A DNA stretch of 64,000 nucleotides. It comes from Haliotis asinina (Eukaryota > Mollusca > Gastropoda > Lepetellida > Haliotidae). Numbering within the stretch: position 1 is the first letter of the stretch; each line of letters starts with the position of its first letter. The translations under genes and the position numbers were made by a program. Below the pieces are notes generated by a model. The model saw only the letters and a program-made list of their open reading frames with translations, was not told the origin of the DNA and did no database searches. Where the stretch lies: positions 9,221,501-9,285,500 of the forward strand of contig NC_090287.1 of the NCBI RefSeq assembly GCF_037392515.1. The letters are read 5' to 3'. Positions 1-12,800 of this stretch are shown one piece after another.

Positions 1-2232
1 TCACTAAGGTAAAAGAACTGAGGCCCCAATCAGGTGATAACATGCCCTTAACGTCCAACCCATCGTTGGTAAGTAACGGATTACAAAACTATCAATGACT
101 CGTGAACTGTAATAATCACTGCTTCTTACGGAATACACTGACCCAGGAAGCAATGACTAGGTTCAGCCAGGTATATATATGAGGATGAGTATATAACGAA
201 AGATTTGATAGCATCATGTGTGCTATCAAATGCAAAATCAAATGAATTATACCGTTTCATATGTTTAGCATAATGCGGAATTATTCAATAACTGAAGGAA
301 CAAAGATGGTAACCGTAGAATCTCAAGAAGCTGCTTCACTAAAAAATACACCTTTCTAAGAATTTCTGATCTGCGTAAATTCATTCAATTCACTCTCATC
401 GTACAACGCGATGTGTTAATTCCCAGTTTCAAGATAGAAATGCCTTCCCTATGGCACATACCGTGTCAGTTATGAGAGATTTCCAACACAGAAATCTCGA
501 CAGAGATGTTATAACGTAATCACAGCCTGAAAAAGAAATTGTGTAAGGGCGCATGCGCAGGTATCTGATAGGACAAGGGAGACAAAGAAAGTTGAAAAAC
601 AGTGGACATTTTCTCCAACGTAGTTCCTTTCTTGGATCGATCTGTTTGCGTGTTTCTTGATACAGAAACCTCCCTTTGTGGGTATATTGCCTTGTGGGAT
701 CGGCGTGGAACGTGCCGGATCGACTCTCTCCATCACCAACGTCGGTTCATTATGCATTAGTGTTACGTGAACCTGTCTTTAATAATTGCAAATAAACATG
801 CTAAAACAAGTACACAAAGTAAATATTTATTCTTTTGACATACGTTGTTTTACATGACAGGCTGGTCCTTTGGTTTTTATCATCACAACAACCTGATACC
901 ATTTCAAACATATAGCGTTCCCCGTGAACGTATATGCTCAGACACATGACCTACCTCACACGTACTTCATGTAATTAGTTGACGACTGTAAACGTTATTA
1001 TTGTATTAAATGCAGACAGGGTTCTTTCAAGACTTAACTAAAGCTTTGGAAATACGTTGTGGTTGTTGAATATATGCCAGCACAGTCAGTCAGCTCGAAC
1101 AATACACACAAACAACATTCATTGGGTGTTGGATTTTACAGAATTCTCCTCAAGATTAGTGTACAGAAAGCATAAAAAACATCAACATCATGATGTTATA
1201 TCATATCAAAAGTGATTAGAGAGAAACAATATTTCTAAAGTCAAACATTGTCATCGTTATAGCTACGTATCGTACAAGTACGTAAAAAACATTTTTAAAA
1301 TAAACAATAGTTTCGTTATATACTCATTCTCATATCCTTTGGCAACGTACAAGACATAATAACCTTCATACCTCGACATTTAACAAACTGAGAAACTGAT
1401 ATTGTCAAGACAACAGACACAAACAGAATGTCAAAACCTGATCTTATGATTCTGTCGAAATATGAAAGCAAAAAGACGAAAGAAACTCAGAAGGAACTTA
1501 GTAAAAGTATATAGCCAAATGCGCGTGTTCTTTGGCCCTAAGATTCCTTGTAACCGCAGAATAGTCTTGGATGAAATCGGTGTACCGGAACTACTGGGGA
1601 TCTTTCCAGAAACCTACATTCTTCAAACGTATAGACTTAAGGAATTTACCCGAAATAGTAGGATACTTCTGTGGTATGACATTCTTGCTCACAAATAAAG
1701 ATGATGCAGTATGTTGTGTCATGAACGATGACCGTGGACATGAACCCTTAAATGGTCAATTTACCTTAGTTTTGGTTACTTTAGTTTGGAAATAGCTGTT
1801 CATTATCAACACAGTTCAAGATGAATTAGACTACTTCAGGCAGGCTGGGAACTGTTCTGTTTGATGTTCCAAGCTCAAATCTATCTCGAAGTCAGCGAAA
1901 TATGCTCAATCAATATGTCACCTCCACGAACTGATGCAGTTTGGGATAGCACTATAACGGTTACGTCATAAAACTTACGACTAAAATACCTGTATTAAAT
2001 GAAAGAGACAAGTAACTCCCATTTTATGACAGGTGTTGCGTTGCTTACGATAAAAGGGAATTCGTGTAACCCAGCAACGTTCTAAAACTTCACATCACGG
2101 TATTGTTATATCTTTCTATGACGTCATAGCACTTTATTACTCCCTGTAAACAATAGAAAGAAATACATAAATTCGATGTGCTTTTAAAGACATTCAGCAG
2201 AAATAACACACTAACGTATATACAGTTCCTCT
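1..2232. other. non-coding stretch, nothing recognised
   Basis: AT-rich DNA with only short overlapping open frames (under 85 codons), no recognisable domain, no convincing splice-site pattern and no transposon signature that I could identify. Confidence 0.5.
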
Positions 2233-2535
2233 GTTTGTTGGAAAAGTGAGTGAGTGAGTGAGTGAGTTGAGTTTTACGCCGCAATCAGCAATATTCCAGC
2301 TATATGGCGGCGGTCTGTAAATAATAGAGTCTGGACCAGACAATCCAGTGATCAACAACATGACCATCGATCTGCGCAATTGGGAACCGACGACATGTGT
2401 CGACCAAGTCAGCGAGCCTGACCACTCGATCCCGTTAGTCGCCTCTTACGACAAGCTGAGTCGCCTTTTATGGCAAGCATTGGTTGCTGAAGGACTATTC
2501 TACCCCGGACCTTCACGGGTCGTTTGTTGGAAAAG
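2233..2535. repeat. target-site duplication around the SINE
   Basis: GTTTGTTGGAAAAG occurs at 2233-2246 and 2522-2535, immediately bounding the SINE on both sides. Confidence 0.85.
2247..2521 (-). mobile_element. SINE family B, full-length copy with target-site duplication
   Basis: A 275-bp element starting (GTGA)n then GAGTTTTACGCCGCAATCAG and ending CCTTCACGGGTC. It is flanked by a perfect 14-bp direct repeat, GTTTGTTGGAAAAG, at 2233-2246 and 2522-2535, which I read as a target-site duplication. Strand is given so that the (ACTC)n tail is 3'. The same sequence recurs more than a dozen times in the window. No protein is encoded; the open frames crossing it are incidental. Confidence 0.9.
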
Positions 2536-3553
2536 AACGTTTACTTCAATTTTTGTGAAAATATATTTCAAAATGTGAGAATAGTATTGTGCTGAACTGT
2601 TACAGTTGTGGGCGCTTTGTTTAGAGAACTCACTACTTCAGGAGGTTCCATGATCCAATGAGGCACTCGTCTAGACGTCATAATAGGCATGTAAAACTGA
2701 GCTGTTGTCTCTGACTAGCTGGTGTGTGTCTTTTCGCTACTTGTTAGTTCAACAGAAATATTAAAATTTGAGTAAGCAGATGTTTGAAGTGGTATTTAAT
2801 ACATGGCATTTGATCGATTTAATCAAATTAAGACCGCCGAGACATGTGTCATCAGAATACGAACCCAGTTCTTATCTATTATTTGATTACAAATTGCTTA
2901 CTCGGATTACACACCAGCGTTAATCCACAATCTATAGTTTAGATACACAACTGGAACAGTTCTCTCTGTACTAAGATATACTTCAAACAAACATATATTG
3001 TGAATTTATCGAAAACAGCTCGATCCTTTCAATTACCAAAGTCAGTTGTATTACGATTTTTGTCAGTAATCGGTGGGTCATGACACAACTAAAATTCTGT
3101 TCTACACAGCATAAGACTCAATAGACTCACTGTCTGTCCATCTGCTGAATGAGATAAAACTAGAAAATTACTATGCGCTTTCGAATCTTCATGAAAAATT
3201 ACTCTTATCGTGCACAATAAATATGACATGTACACGAGAATATTCCAGGTCACAAATATGTACCACAGTGATTACATGTGCAGAGACACGTTACCTGTGA
3301 ACACGCAAATCCCTGAATCCGGATGGCGAGCGGTCAGATTATTTGGATTACGACTCATCCGTCTGGCAAGTGTAATTGTAGCGCTTCTGAAACAAGTTTG
3401 TCATGTTTTAGCAAATTAGTTCCCTAATAGAAACATCCGGTTTCTCAAGACAAATTTCCTGAATAATGGGATACATTATTGAGCAAATAATTCGCATCGA
3501 TGTAGGTTTGCCACCCACAGTATCAGGAGCGGGTCGTAAGGTGCGGAAACCGC
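2536..3553. other. non-coding stretch, nothing recognised
   Basis: No gene, RNA or transposon signature seen. The 69-codon open frame at 3210-3419 has no recognisable domain. Confidence 0.5.
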
Positions 3554-3559
3554 GTTGCT

Positions 3560-4572
3560 ACTGCAGGTAGATATAGGTGTGACGCTGCAGGTACATACAG
3601 GCTTGACGCTGCAGGTACATACAGGTTTGACGCTGCAGGTACATACAGGTTTGACGCTGCAGGTACATACAGGTGAAGCCGCAAGTTCATACAGATGTGA
3701 CCCCGCAAGTGCGTACAGATGTGACCCCGCAAGTGCGTACAGGTGTGACGCCGCAAGTACATATAGGTGTGACGCTGTAAGTACATATAGGTGTGACGTC
3801 GCATGTACATACAGGTGTGACGCCGAAGGTACATACAGGTGTGACGCCGCAAGGACATACAAGTGTGACGACGCAAGTACATACAGGTGTGACGTCGCAT
3901 GTACATACAGGTGTGACGCTGCAAGTAGATACAGGTGTGACGCCACATGTACATACAGGTGTGACGCTGCAGGTACATTCAGGTGTGGCGCTGTAAGTAC
4001 ATATAGGTGTGACGCTGTAAGTACATACAGACGAAGCCACAGGTACATACATGCGTGACGCTGCAGGTACATACGGGTCTGACGCCGCAGGTACATATAG
4101 GTGTGACGTCGCATGTACACACAGGTGAAGCCGCAAGTACATACAGGTGAAGCCGCAGGTACATTCAGGTGTGGCACTGCAAGTACATACAAGTGTGACG
4201 TCGCATGCACATACAGGTGTGGCGCTGTACGTACATATAGGTGTGACGCTGTAAGTAGATACAGGTGTGACGCTGTAGGTACATACAGGTGTGAGGCTGC
4301 AAAAACATACAAGTGTGACGCTGTAGGTACATACAGGTGTGACACTGTAGGTACATACAGGTGTGACACTGTAGGTACATACAGGCTTGACGCTGCAGGT
4401 ACATACAGGTGAAGCCGCAGGTACATACAGGTGTGACGCCGCAGGTACATACAGGTGTGACGTTGTAGGTACATACAGGTGTGACGCTGCAGGTACACAC
4501 AGGTGTGACGTCGCAAGTACATACAGGTGAAGCCGCATGTACATACAGGTGTGACGCCGCAGGTACATACAA
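3560..4572. repeat. 24-bp minisatellite, about 42 copies
   Basis: Tandem array of a 24-bp unit of the form GTGTGACGCTGCAGGTACAT plus ACAG, with scattered substitutions (CTG/CCG, GCAAG/GCAGG, TACATA/TAGATA). Because 24 is a multiple of 3, several frames stay open on both strands and give spurious proteins of up to ~350 aa with an 8-residue period (for example MYLQRHTC). Those are repeat translations, not genes. The array ends shortly before the retrotransposon. Confidence 0.92.
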
Positions 4573-4752
4573 ATTGTTTTCCCCTGGGTCGCGCTGTAGG
4601 TTAATACAGATACCAGTCTGAGGATACAAAATTCAGTAAAATACAGGCAAGATTCTCGGTTGCCCAATGATGATGTAGTTTAGATTCCCTTTGTTCACGC
4701 TGTAGGCAAATACGTCTGAAAATCCACATAGATTACCTAGTGCCCAATACAG

Positions 4753-6558
4753 ATGGCTGCCAATGAAAGGTTCTGGAAACAGCTGTGGTCTGTCCCCGGC
4801 GACTGTAACCTGGAGGCACCATGGGTCAGTGATTATGACCATGCAATGCATGAGAAATTGACCAGGTCGTTTGTCTGTTACATCTCACCAGATTGCCTGA
4901 AGACTTTTATAAAGAAGTCCAAATCTAATACAGCTCCAGGGCCTGATGGCATTCGAAACCAGTATTGGAAACTGTCTCCCTGTGTCCAAGCACCACTCCT
5001 TCACTGTTTCAATTCTCTTGTGGATACAGGTGATGTTCCTCCATGGTACTGCAAAGGTCGCACAATACTTCTCTCAAAAAAAGGAGACTTGACTGATCCC
5101 AAAAACTTCCGCCCTATCACATGTCTAAATACTCAATACAAATTATTCACAGGGTGTTTGACGAACCTCGTGTCATCATATTGCTCGTCCAATGAGATAA
5201 TTTACAGAGAGCAGAAGGGGCCGAGGAAGGGATGTTGGGGGTGCAAGGATCAACTTCTTGTACAGAAAATGATTTTGGAAGAGGCTAAAACGTATCATCG
5301 CAACCTCTCCATGTGCTGGATAGACTACAAAAAAGCATATGACTCTGTCCCTCACGAATGGATTCTGAAGTCTCTTCAGTGTATTGACCTCCCTGTGCGA
5401 CTACTTGATTTACTCAAGTCTTTAATGAGTTGCTGGTCGAGGAGAGGTGCAGACTTCAGAATCTATTCCAATCAGAAGGGGAATTGTCCAGGGGGACTCC
5501 TTTAGTCCTTTGCATTTTTGTCTGTCTCTAAATCCCTTGAGTTTTCTGCTCAATAGGGAGGAGGGGTACCATCCCGGGCCTCCTCAGCACAGATCCCCAA
5601 CGCCTCTTACTCATCTCCTCTACATGGATGACATCGAGCTCCTTGCCAAAGGAGAGACCAATTTGAAAGAACAGGTCCTCCTTGTCGAGTCCTCTAATGA
5701 TATTGGCATGACATTTGGACTCGACAAATGTAATACTCTTCATTTGAAACGTGGCAAGGTAACCAATAATGGTTCGGTCAGGTTACAAGCTGGAGGAGTT
5801 ATTGAGCATCTTGTGGAAGATCAGGCCTACACCCATCTTGGAATGCAAGTTCGAGACAAGCTCCAGAATGCCCAGATTCAAGATAAACTTCGGGCCGAGT
5901 ATAAATCTCGTTTAAAGAAAATCTGGAGCTCCCAGCTAAATGCTCGAAACAAGGTCAAAGCCACCAATACTTTTGCTGTGCCAGTCCTCTCCTATTCCTT
6001 TGGAGTAGTTGATTGGACAAAACAAGACATCCAGGGTCTTGACCGCCTGACCAGAAGGATCATGTCAGATAACAGAACACACCACCCTCGTTCCTCTCTT
6101 AATCGTTTATATATGCCTATCAATTCGGGAGGACGCGGTTTGATTAATGTGGAAGCTCTTCATGACAGAATTTTATTGTGTACTTTTGTACATATTTATT
6201 TGTCAGATGATCCTCTGGTGATGCACGTCAAGACTCACGATGAAAGCAAGGAATTCCACAGCTATTTTAAACGTGCCAAGGGTGTTGGACACAATTTGAA
6301 ATTTGAAGTTGATTTTGTTGATGGCGATGTACTGCTGGACGGTACAGTGATGAGAGCAAACCAGGTGAAGTCCTTCACCAAGTCTGCCCAGAGTCGGTCC
6401 TTTGTGGAGAAGCTGTCTGAGAAGCCACTGCACCGAGTGTACATGCAGTGTGTGGAACAGAACAGCAATCCAACCGACTCCTTTGCATGGATGAAGTCGG
6501 CTGGTCTCAAATGTGAAACAGAGGGCTTCCTTTTTGCTGCTCAAGACAGTCACTTCCC
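4753..6558 (+). pseudogene. LINE reverse transcriptase, frameshifted
   Basis: Non-LTR reverse transcriptase. Visible motifs in order: APGPDGIRNQYWK, KNFRPITCLN, the catalytic-Asp block DYKKAYDSVPHEW, then GIVQGDSFSPL and the active site LLYMDDIELLAK (5620-5660). The frame opens at 4753 and runs to a stop near 5505. The catalytic part continues in the next frame from about 5480; the switch falls in the run GGGG near 5476-5479, consistent with a 1-nt indel. A second switch occurs near 6556 (after AAQDSHFP), before the finger. The polymerase residues are all present, but no single frame encodes the enzyme, so it cannot be made as it stands. An assembly error at the G run is possible for the first break only. 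Confidence 0.85.
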
Positions 6559-7145
6559 ACTCGCAATCGCCAGAATGTTATTCTTAAAGAAAATATCAAT
6601 ATGAAATGTCGTCTTTGCAATGAATTCACAGAGACTGTCCAACACCTTGTCAGTGGATGCCCTTCCTTGGCACAAACAGCATATCTTAAAAGACATGATG
6701 GCATGTCTCGCTGCTTTTACTATCGTCTCCGCCATGCCTGTGGCTTTGACTCCGAGGTCCATCCATGGTATGACCCTGAACATGTCCAGGGTGTCCTGGA
6801 AAATGATAATTTCAGACTTCTCTGAAAACTAATGAAATTATTTATATCATTGAATTTTCTGTCCCTTTTGACAGCAATGTGATTGTCAAGATACAGAAAA
6901 ATCATGATAAATATGCGGATCTCGCCTTTGAAATGTCTCTCCTGTATCCCAAGTTCACTATCGTCAGGTTCCCCATTCTTCTCGGTGCCCTTGGTTTGGT
7001 ACCTCCTGGTCTCTTGGCGCAGATCAGGAGAGTGCCTGGGTTCTCCACCAGGAGCACAGCCCTTCTGACAATTTGGGTAATGCAGAAGGCTGCAGTGTTG
7101 GGGAGCCTCCATATTCTCCGAAAAGTTCTTGGTGGGTTCGACTAG
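6559..7145 (+). pseudogene. LINE CCHC finger and truncated restriction-like endonuclease
   Basis: In the frame of 6601-6825 the finger reads CRLCNEFTETVQHLVSGCP (C-x2-C-x7-H-x4-C), followed by YLKRHDGM and PWYDPEHVQGVLENDNFRLL, the usual lead-in to the R2-type endonuclease. The frame then stops at 6823-6825. The endonuclease resumes in another frame at about 6825 (IIEFSVPFDSN, then KYADLAFEMSLLYP, GALGLVPPGLL and QKAAVLGSLHILRKVLGGFD) and ends at 7145. The part between LL and IIEF, which in the family carries the conserved Arg-Pro-Asp catalytic motif, is absent; I infer an in-element deletion of roughly 30 codons. The element therefore lacks a working nuclease. Confidence 0.75.
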
Positions 7146-7579
7146 GCAGTGTTTTCTGGGAGAAGTCCCTTTCGCTGTCTGGGCTGCGTGTAGAGGGGAC
7201 GAGGGCCCTGAGCTGATGATGAGCCTTACCAGCCTGACTGTGCCAGGATCACCCAAACCCTCTCTGCTGCATTTCATTTCTAATCTGTAAAACATAATAA
7301 TGAAGGAGAGTGCCCGGGTTCTCCACCGGGAGCACAGCCCTTCTGACAGTCTGGGTAATACAGAAGGCTGCAGTGTTGTGGAGCCTCCATATTCTCCGGA
7401 AAGTTCTTGGTGGGTTCGACTAGGCAGTGATTTCTGGGAGAAGTCCCATTCGCTGTCTGGGCTGCGTGTAGAGGGGTGAGGGCCCTGAGCTGATGATTAG
7501 CCTTACCAGCCTGACTGTGCCAGGATCACCCAAACCCTCTCTGCTGCATATCAATCTTAATCTGTAAAACATATAATGT
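7026..7579 (+). repeat. tandem duplication of the LINE 3' end (2 x ~278 bp)
   Basis: 7026-7303 and 7304-7579 are close copies (both begin AGGAGAGTGCC and end near AATCTGTAAAACAT). Each contains the last ~40 codons of the endonuclease plus the 3' untranslated sequence, so the C-terminus is encoded twice. The second copy has several substitutions. Confidence 0.88.
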
Positions 7580-7599
7580 GAGATAAATAATGACTTGTA

Positions 7600-7985
7600 C
7601 TCAGTGTCTCAGCTAAAGCGAAATAAGGAAAGGTACCTAGTGTGCCAACTGCAAATAAATAAGGAGAGGTACCCGATGTGTCAGCTGAAGCAAAATAAGG
7701 AGAGATACCCAATGTGCCAATTGCAAATGCATAAGGAGAGGTACCCAGTGTGCCAGCTATAAAAAAGGACAGGTACCAAGTATGCCTACTGCCAATGCAC
7801 GAGGAGAGGTACCCAGTGTGCCATCTGCAAATAAATAAGGAGGGGTACTCAGTGTGACTACTGCAAATATAAAAGGAGAGGTACCTGGTGTGTCAGCAGA
7901 GGCGAAAGAAGGAGAGGTATCCAGTGTGCCTACAGTAAATAAGAAGGGGTATCCTGGGTACCAGCTGCAAATAACGTAATAATGT
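7600..7985. repeat. degenerate ~36-bp tandem array downstream of the LINE
   Basis: About ten imperfect units built around AAGGAGAGGTACCCAGTGTG followed by a CAGCTGCAAATA-like segment. It may be the 3' tail of the retrotransposon or an independent minisatellite. Confidence 0.75.
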
Positions 7986-8013
7986 GTAAGCAGAAGTAAC
8001 CAATTTGTCAGCT

Positions 8014-8676
8014 GCGCATCAATCGAATTTATGGACGCACTAGTGGTTACCTGCGCTTAAAAATCCGTTGTGTATATATATATTCCATTGTTTCTTGTGT
8101 TCGTCGAAGCACCCAGTGTCAAGGCTCCAAGACAATAACACAAACTTCTGTCCCAGTCTCACAGGTCGTACTTGTGGTTACGTTTGCGTAAAACAGGTCC
8201 AAATGTGTTGTTTTGTTTTTCAACTTACAGTGGCAGTCATATAGGCATGCATCCATTACCTACACGCCAGTCATTTTGTCAAGCAGTTCCTAACACTACG
8301 CCGTGCTGTCAGTAATTTTTTTATGCATCTACTCTCTCGTTTATTTGGAAGACAATTGGGCTACATCATCTATTGTTGTCGTCCCTTGTTATACATTCCC
8401 ACTGAATCACTGCATTTTTGATATGTATGGAGGTATCTTCATTCGTCGTCCATGTTTGAAGGTAGCGACTTTTTCTGTACGGCTGTGCCAGGGTTGGACA
8501 TTTCGAGATGCTGTTCAATTAGTGCAATGGTTTTTCTCTGTCTAATTTACCTTGGAGAGAAAACATTTGTCAGAGAGTACGCATCCCGAGGAAAATGTTT
8601 ACGCTCAACAGGCTCAGCGCGTCAATCGAATTTATGGACGCTCTAGCGGTTACCTGCACTTAAAAACACGTTGTGT
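8014..8676. repeat. 60-bp direct repeat pair
   Basis: 8014-8073 and 8617-8676 match over 60 bp (AATCGAATTTATGGACGC in both, then CTAG(T/C)GGTTACCTGC and TTGTGT). The 540 bp between them has no recognisable gene. This could be the ends of an unrecognised element or a dispersed-repeat fragment. Confidence 0.7.
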
Positions 8677-9075
8677 GAGCTTCGCTGTTGAGCTTGTATA
8701 CTAGCGGGGGAAAGTAACTGTGCTTCACACACAGCTAAACAAGAATAATGCTATTCTGAATTAAATAATGGACGTTTTAATTTATAGTCATGGAAACATC
8801 ACTTGGACAAATTCGCATTTTACAAGAATGCCTTTAAATGAATGCTTCGATTTGAATATTTGTTTGGAGTATGATAACTATTCAAGATTTGTGCATGTGA
8901 ACAGTCCGGAAGTACTGACTACCTGTTGGGTTTCCATAAAAGCTGGAGTTAAATGACACCTAACGTTGACACAATATCATAATAACAATCAACATGGGCA
9001 TGCGTAATTCCAATCCTACACACATTTTAATGTTCGTCTCAACCTAATGTTGTGTGTTTGGAAGATACTCTACAT
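8677..9075. other. non-coding stretch, nothing recognised
   Basis: No supported feature; short frames only. Confidence 0.4.
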
Positions 9076-9077
9076 TC

Positions 9078-9870
9078 ATACATGTATACGTATGTGTCTT
9101 GTTGATTCATCAGGTCCATGGAAACGTATGTGTCTTGTTGATACATCAGGTCCCTGGGTACACAAGTGTCTTGTTGATTCAGCGCGTGTCTTGTTGAGAC
9201 ACCAGGTACATGGATATGTATGTGTCTTATTGATTGGTCAGGTACATGGAAACGTCCGTGTCTTGTTGATTCATGAGGTACATGGATACACATGTGTCTT
9301 GTTGATTCAGCGCGTGTGTCTTGTTGAGACACCAGGTACATGGATATGTATGTGTCTTATTGATTGGTCAGGTACATGGAAACGTCCGTGTCTTGTTGAT
9401 TCATGAGGTACATGGATACACATGTGTCTTGTTGACATACCAGGTACATGGATATGTATGTGTCTTATTGATTGGTCAGGTACATGGAAACGTCCGTGTC
9501 TTGTTGATTCACGAGGCACATGGATACACACGTGTCTTGTTGACATACCAGGTACATGGATACGTATGTGTCTTATTGAGACACCGGATACATGAGTGGA
9601 TATGTGCCTTGTTGATTCATCAGGTTCATGGATACACATGTGTCTTGTTGACATACCAGGTACATGGATGCGTATGTCTTATTGATTCATCAAGTGCATG
9701 GAGACGCATGTGTTCTGTTGATTCATTAGGTACATCAATAGGTATGTGTCTTGTTAATTCAAAAGGTATATGCATACATATGTGTTGTGTTGATTCATAT
9801 GGTACATGTGTACGTATGGGACTGGTGACATAAGGTACATGGATACGTATGTGTGTTCTTTATTCATCAG
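9078..9870. repeat. 36-bp minisatellite, about 22 copies
   Basis: Tandem units of the form GTGTCTTGTTGATTCATCAG plus GTACATGGATACGTAT. A higher-order duplication is visible: the 9181-9310 segment is nearly repeated at 9305-9430. The 36-bp length keeps frames open on both strands (100-170 codons, 12-residue period), which is a repeat effect. Confidence 0.9.
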
Positions 9871-9879
9871 GTACATATT

Positions 9880-12800
9880 TTGTTGTTGTGATGATACCAA
9901 GCGGACACTGTACCCGCTCCAGAAATTCTTTTGCGAAGTGATAACTTGACAAATCTTCCAAAATGCATTTCTTTATATGTGAAGTCTCTCCAACCAGTCG
10001 ATCCCTGTATATATCACCGAAAACAATTTTACTGAAACAAAAGGTATGTCTAGGGAATATACACACTGACTGAAACCCATGCACCTTTAAGCAAACCTGG
10101 CCAGAAATGTCACAATAGCTCTCAAATATCTTTTACTTCCACTGAAGCCGTTCTCTTGGTCAGATGTACTGAGATTTGAAACGTTAGAACATTGTTGGTT
10201 AACGTTTACATTTACACTATGTGCAAGTTCAATTGAACAAACAAGTCCACGTACTGTTTACGGTGTGCCTACGGTGTGTCCTAATGTTAGGCAGGCCTAT
10301 CAAAGCTGGAGACATGGGCACTGTACCGAAGCGAAGCCCAGCGGGGGCACCGAACTCATGACAGGTTAAGGTTGTAAACAGTGGAGGATTTAATAACCAT
10401 TTTCTGCTATCGTCAAACATTGGCGACGGTTAACGGAGAGAGATTGATGTAAATGGGTAATTGGCATCCCTCAGGATTTGAAAGATCTCAACGCCAAGCG
10501 GCAGGAAATTAGATTTACCTGTGCACCCAACTTTTTCCCTAAGCTTGTGTCATGGGGACTTTTCAGATCTGCCGTTGCCGTCAGTTGGTATAGATCTATA
10601 CTCTCGATCACCATGAAAGATGGCGAGTGGGGACCGACCCAACAGTCACTGGAAGAGTTTTTGCAACCAGGGATCTCTTATCGCTTTGTGTTATTTCCGG
10701 GTGCCAAAATGAAAGATCTTCAAATGTGCGCCTATCTGAAAAATGTTTCGCTGTTTTTATATGAAAATATATTTAAAAATATATTTCCAATAAGCTCATA
10801 CTGTCCGAGTTGCAGCCAAAACCACAGATTCTTCCACATGGCCTCAATAGGGACAAATATCAATTTTGAAAATGTGATGGAATTTGCCATCGGTTGAGTT
10901 AAAGGGCGCTATCCCTGAGCACTACCAATTTGTTAAACGCTTTTTAAATGTCCATCACACGTTTTTATATGACACTTTTAATTATGTTCGTTACAAATAT
11001 AATTCAGTGAATTTACAATGATATAATTCGTTCTTAACAGAAAGATTTAGTATTGATGTTCAGTTCCAAACGTGATCAAGAAATGTAGGCTGTGGTTGAG
11101 TTCATTAGGTTTACCTTGGCCTGCATCATTACAATCTAACGTTCATTAGCAACAGGAAACTGCAGAGAGTTTTGCAGATGAAAGAAAAAAAGTATTTCCT
11201 CTGTCGAGTTATCTGACATAATGCTCGGATCGAGATGTCACGAACTTTGCAAATGGATAATACCCTTTTTAAAGACAATGTTTCACCACTATTTCTTCAG
11301 GTGCAATTGCGAGCTCCTCTTAAAGCAAAAGTGAATCTCGAGTTAATCATATCAAAATATCCGCACAAAGCCTATGGTTCAGCAAAGCGTGTCCGTTAAT
11401 GGTTTCTCTTGCAAGGTGTGAATGATAATAAACACAACAGGCTCGCACGCTCATACGAAATATCATCTACAATATCTTGAGCTACTTGACACAACGATGG
11501 TCAATTCTACCTCTGCCTTGTGGCGCTGGTTTCATGGTCTTTGATTTCAAGACTAAGCAGCGAATATCTTCAGGGAAATTCTGGTAGGAATCGTCTAACC
11601 GAGGATTAGCCAATCGGATGTCTCCTAGGACCGTCTGACATTTCATATTAACCCTTTGAAGAACCATATATTCTTAGGTGGCATTCTCTGCCCTCGATTA
11701 TTTCTTTTTCAATTCCTTTGATAGAATTCCTGTGAATTTCTTGTCTAGAACTCCAACTGATCCACCGACTTGGTTTCTTTGAATAAAACGACAGTACATG
11801 ATGCCATATAACAAGAATTGACATACGTCAGTCAAATGATATTGCTTTCTGACACAATACATCTCAGGGGATCACATGGGTGGGCTAAAAGAACCGAGTG
11901 CCTAATTCAACAGGTTTAGTTTTCATCTTCAAATTTTCACGGTGTTTTATCCCTAGAATCATTCAGCGCCTTTCCCCTGGTCAGAAAAAAAGACATGTCA
12001 AATATTGCACTGTTCAAGTACGGCACTGAAAGAAGAGGAAGAAGCACGTGCAGACGTGTGTGTTATTGATTACCAGCAGTTGGAGTAATCATTAGTAATG
12101 CCTTCTTCCTCTATTCGCTACTGATCGAGAGGGCTAACCAAGCGTTATTGGCTTAAGGTAAATTATCGTCTTGCGTACTCTAATTTACATGACCGGTTGG
12201 TTCGGGATTTAATAAAGAATTTGGCTGAAGTAAGTGAAGTAACAGCACATGGCGCAGATGCCACCAGTCTAACGGTACCGAACCTGTGGTACAACACTCC
12301 TGATTCTCCTCCTACAGGCAGACTTTTCATGTTAATACTTGCGCGAAATCGTTGGTAATGACTATATTTGCTATCATATAATACACAATGTTTTCTTAAG
12401 CTGACTTTCTATTTCAATATAAATGACCCTTGTTGACAAATTGCACATAGTCATTCAATCAAATTGGCATGCAATGTAGCTCAGTCCAAACACATGGGGT
12501 ATGGTCTATTCAGCAGTTGTATATCAACACTTTGGTTTAAAAAGAAGGTTTAGAAGGTAAGTATGATTCGGATTTATCTAATGATTCACAAACCATGGGC
12601 ATCTTATATACAGCACACGTCAGCTTGGTAAACCCATGCTTGAAAGCATCTGTATTTGTTTTCCGTCCTGAAAACAGAAAGTAAATTAACTGTCAGAGGA
12701 ACTGTAAACGTACGAGCAGAAATTGTATACATTTGGGTGACCGATCTTGTATCGTGTAGTCTTACTTCAGTAGGATACCGCATATCAGAGAGAGGACTAT

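Larger units (their letters stand above)
4753..7579 (+). mobile_element. defective non-LTR retrotransposon with restriction-like endonuclease (R2-clade type)
   Basis: A 5'-truncated LINE running from the start of the reverse transcriptase region to a duplicated 3' end. Order: reverse transcriptase (4753-~6200), C-terminal region, a CCHC finger (~6604-6660), remains of a restriction-like endonuclease (to 7145), then non-coding 3' sequence. The domain order (RT, then CCHC finger, then endonuclease) is that of elements with a C-terminal restriction-like endonuclease such as R2/NeSL/Hero types; I cannot name the family. It is dead: two frameshifts and an internal deletion. No N-terminal zinc-finger region is recognisable upstream. 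Confidence 0.85.

Noticed and set aside
3476..4667. Open frames of 326-348 codons on the minus strand
   Set aside because: 8-residue periodic products of the 24-bp minisatellite, in several frames at once.
9039..9833. Open frames on both strands across 9.0-9.8 kb
   Set aside because: 12-residue periodic products of the 36-bp minisatellite.
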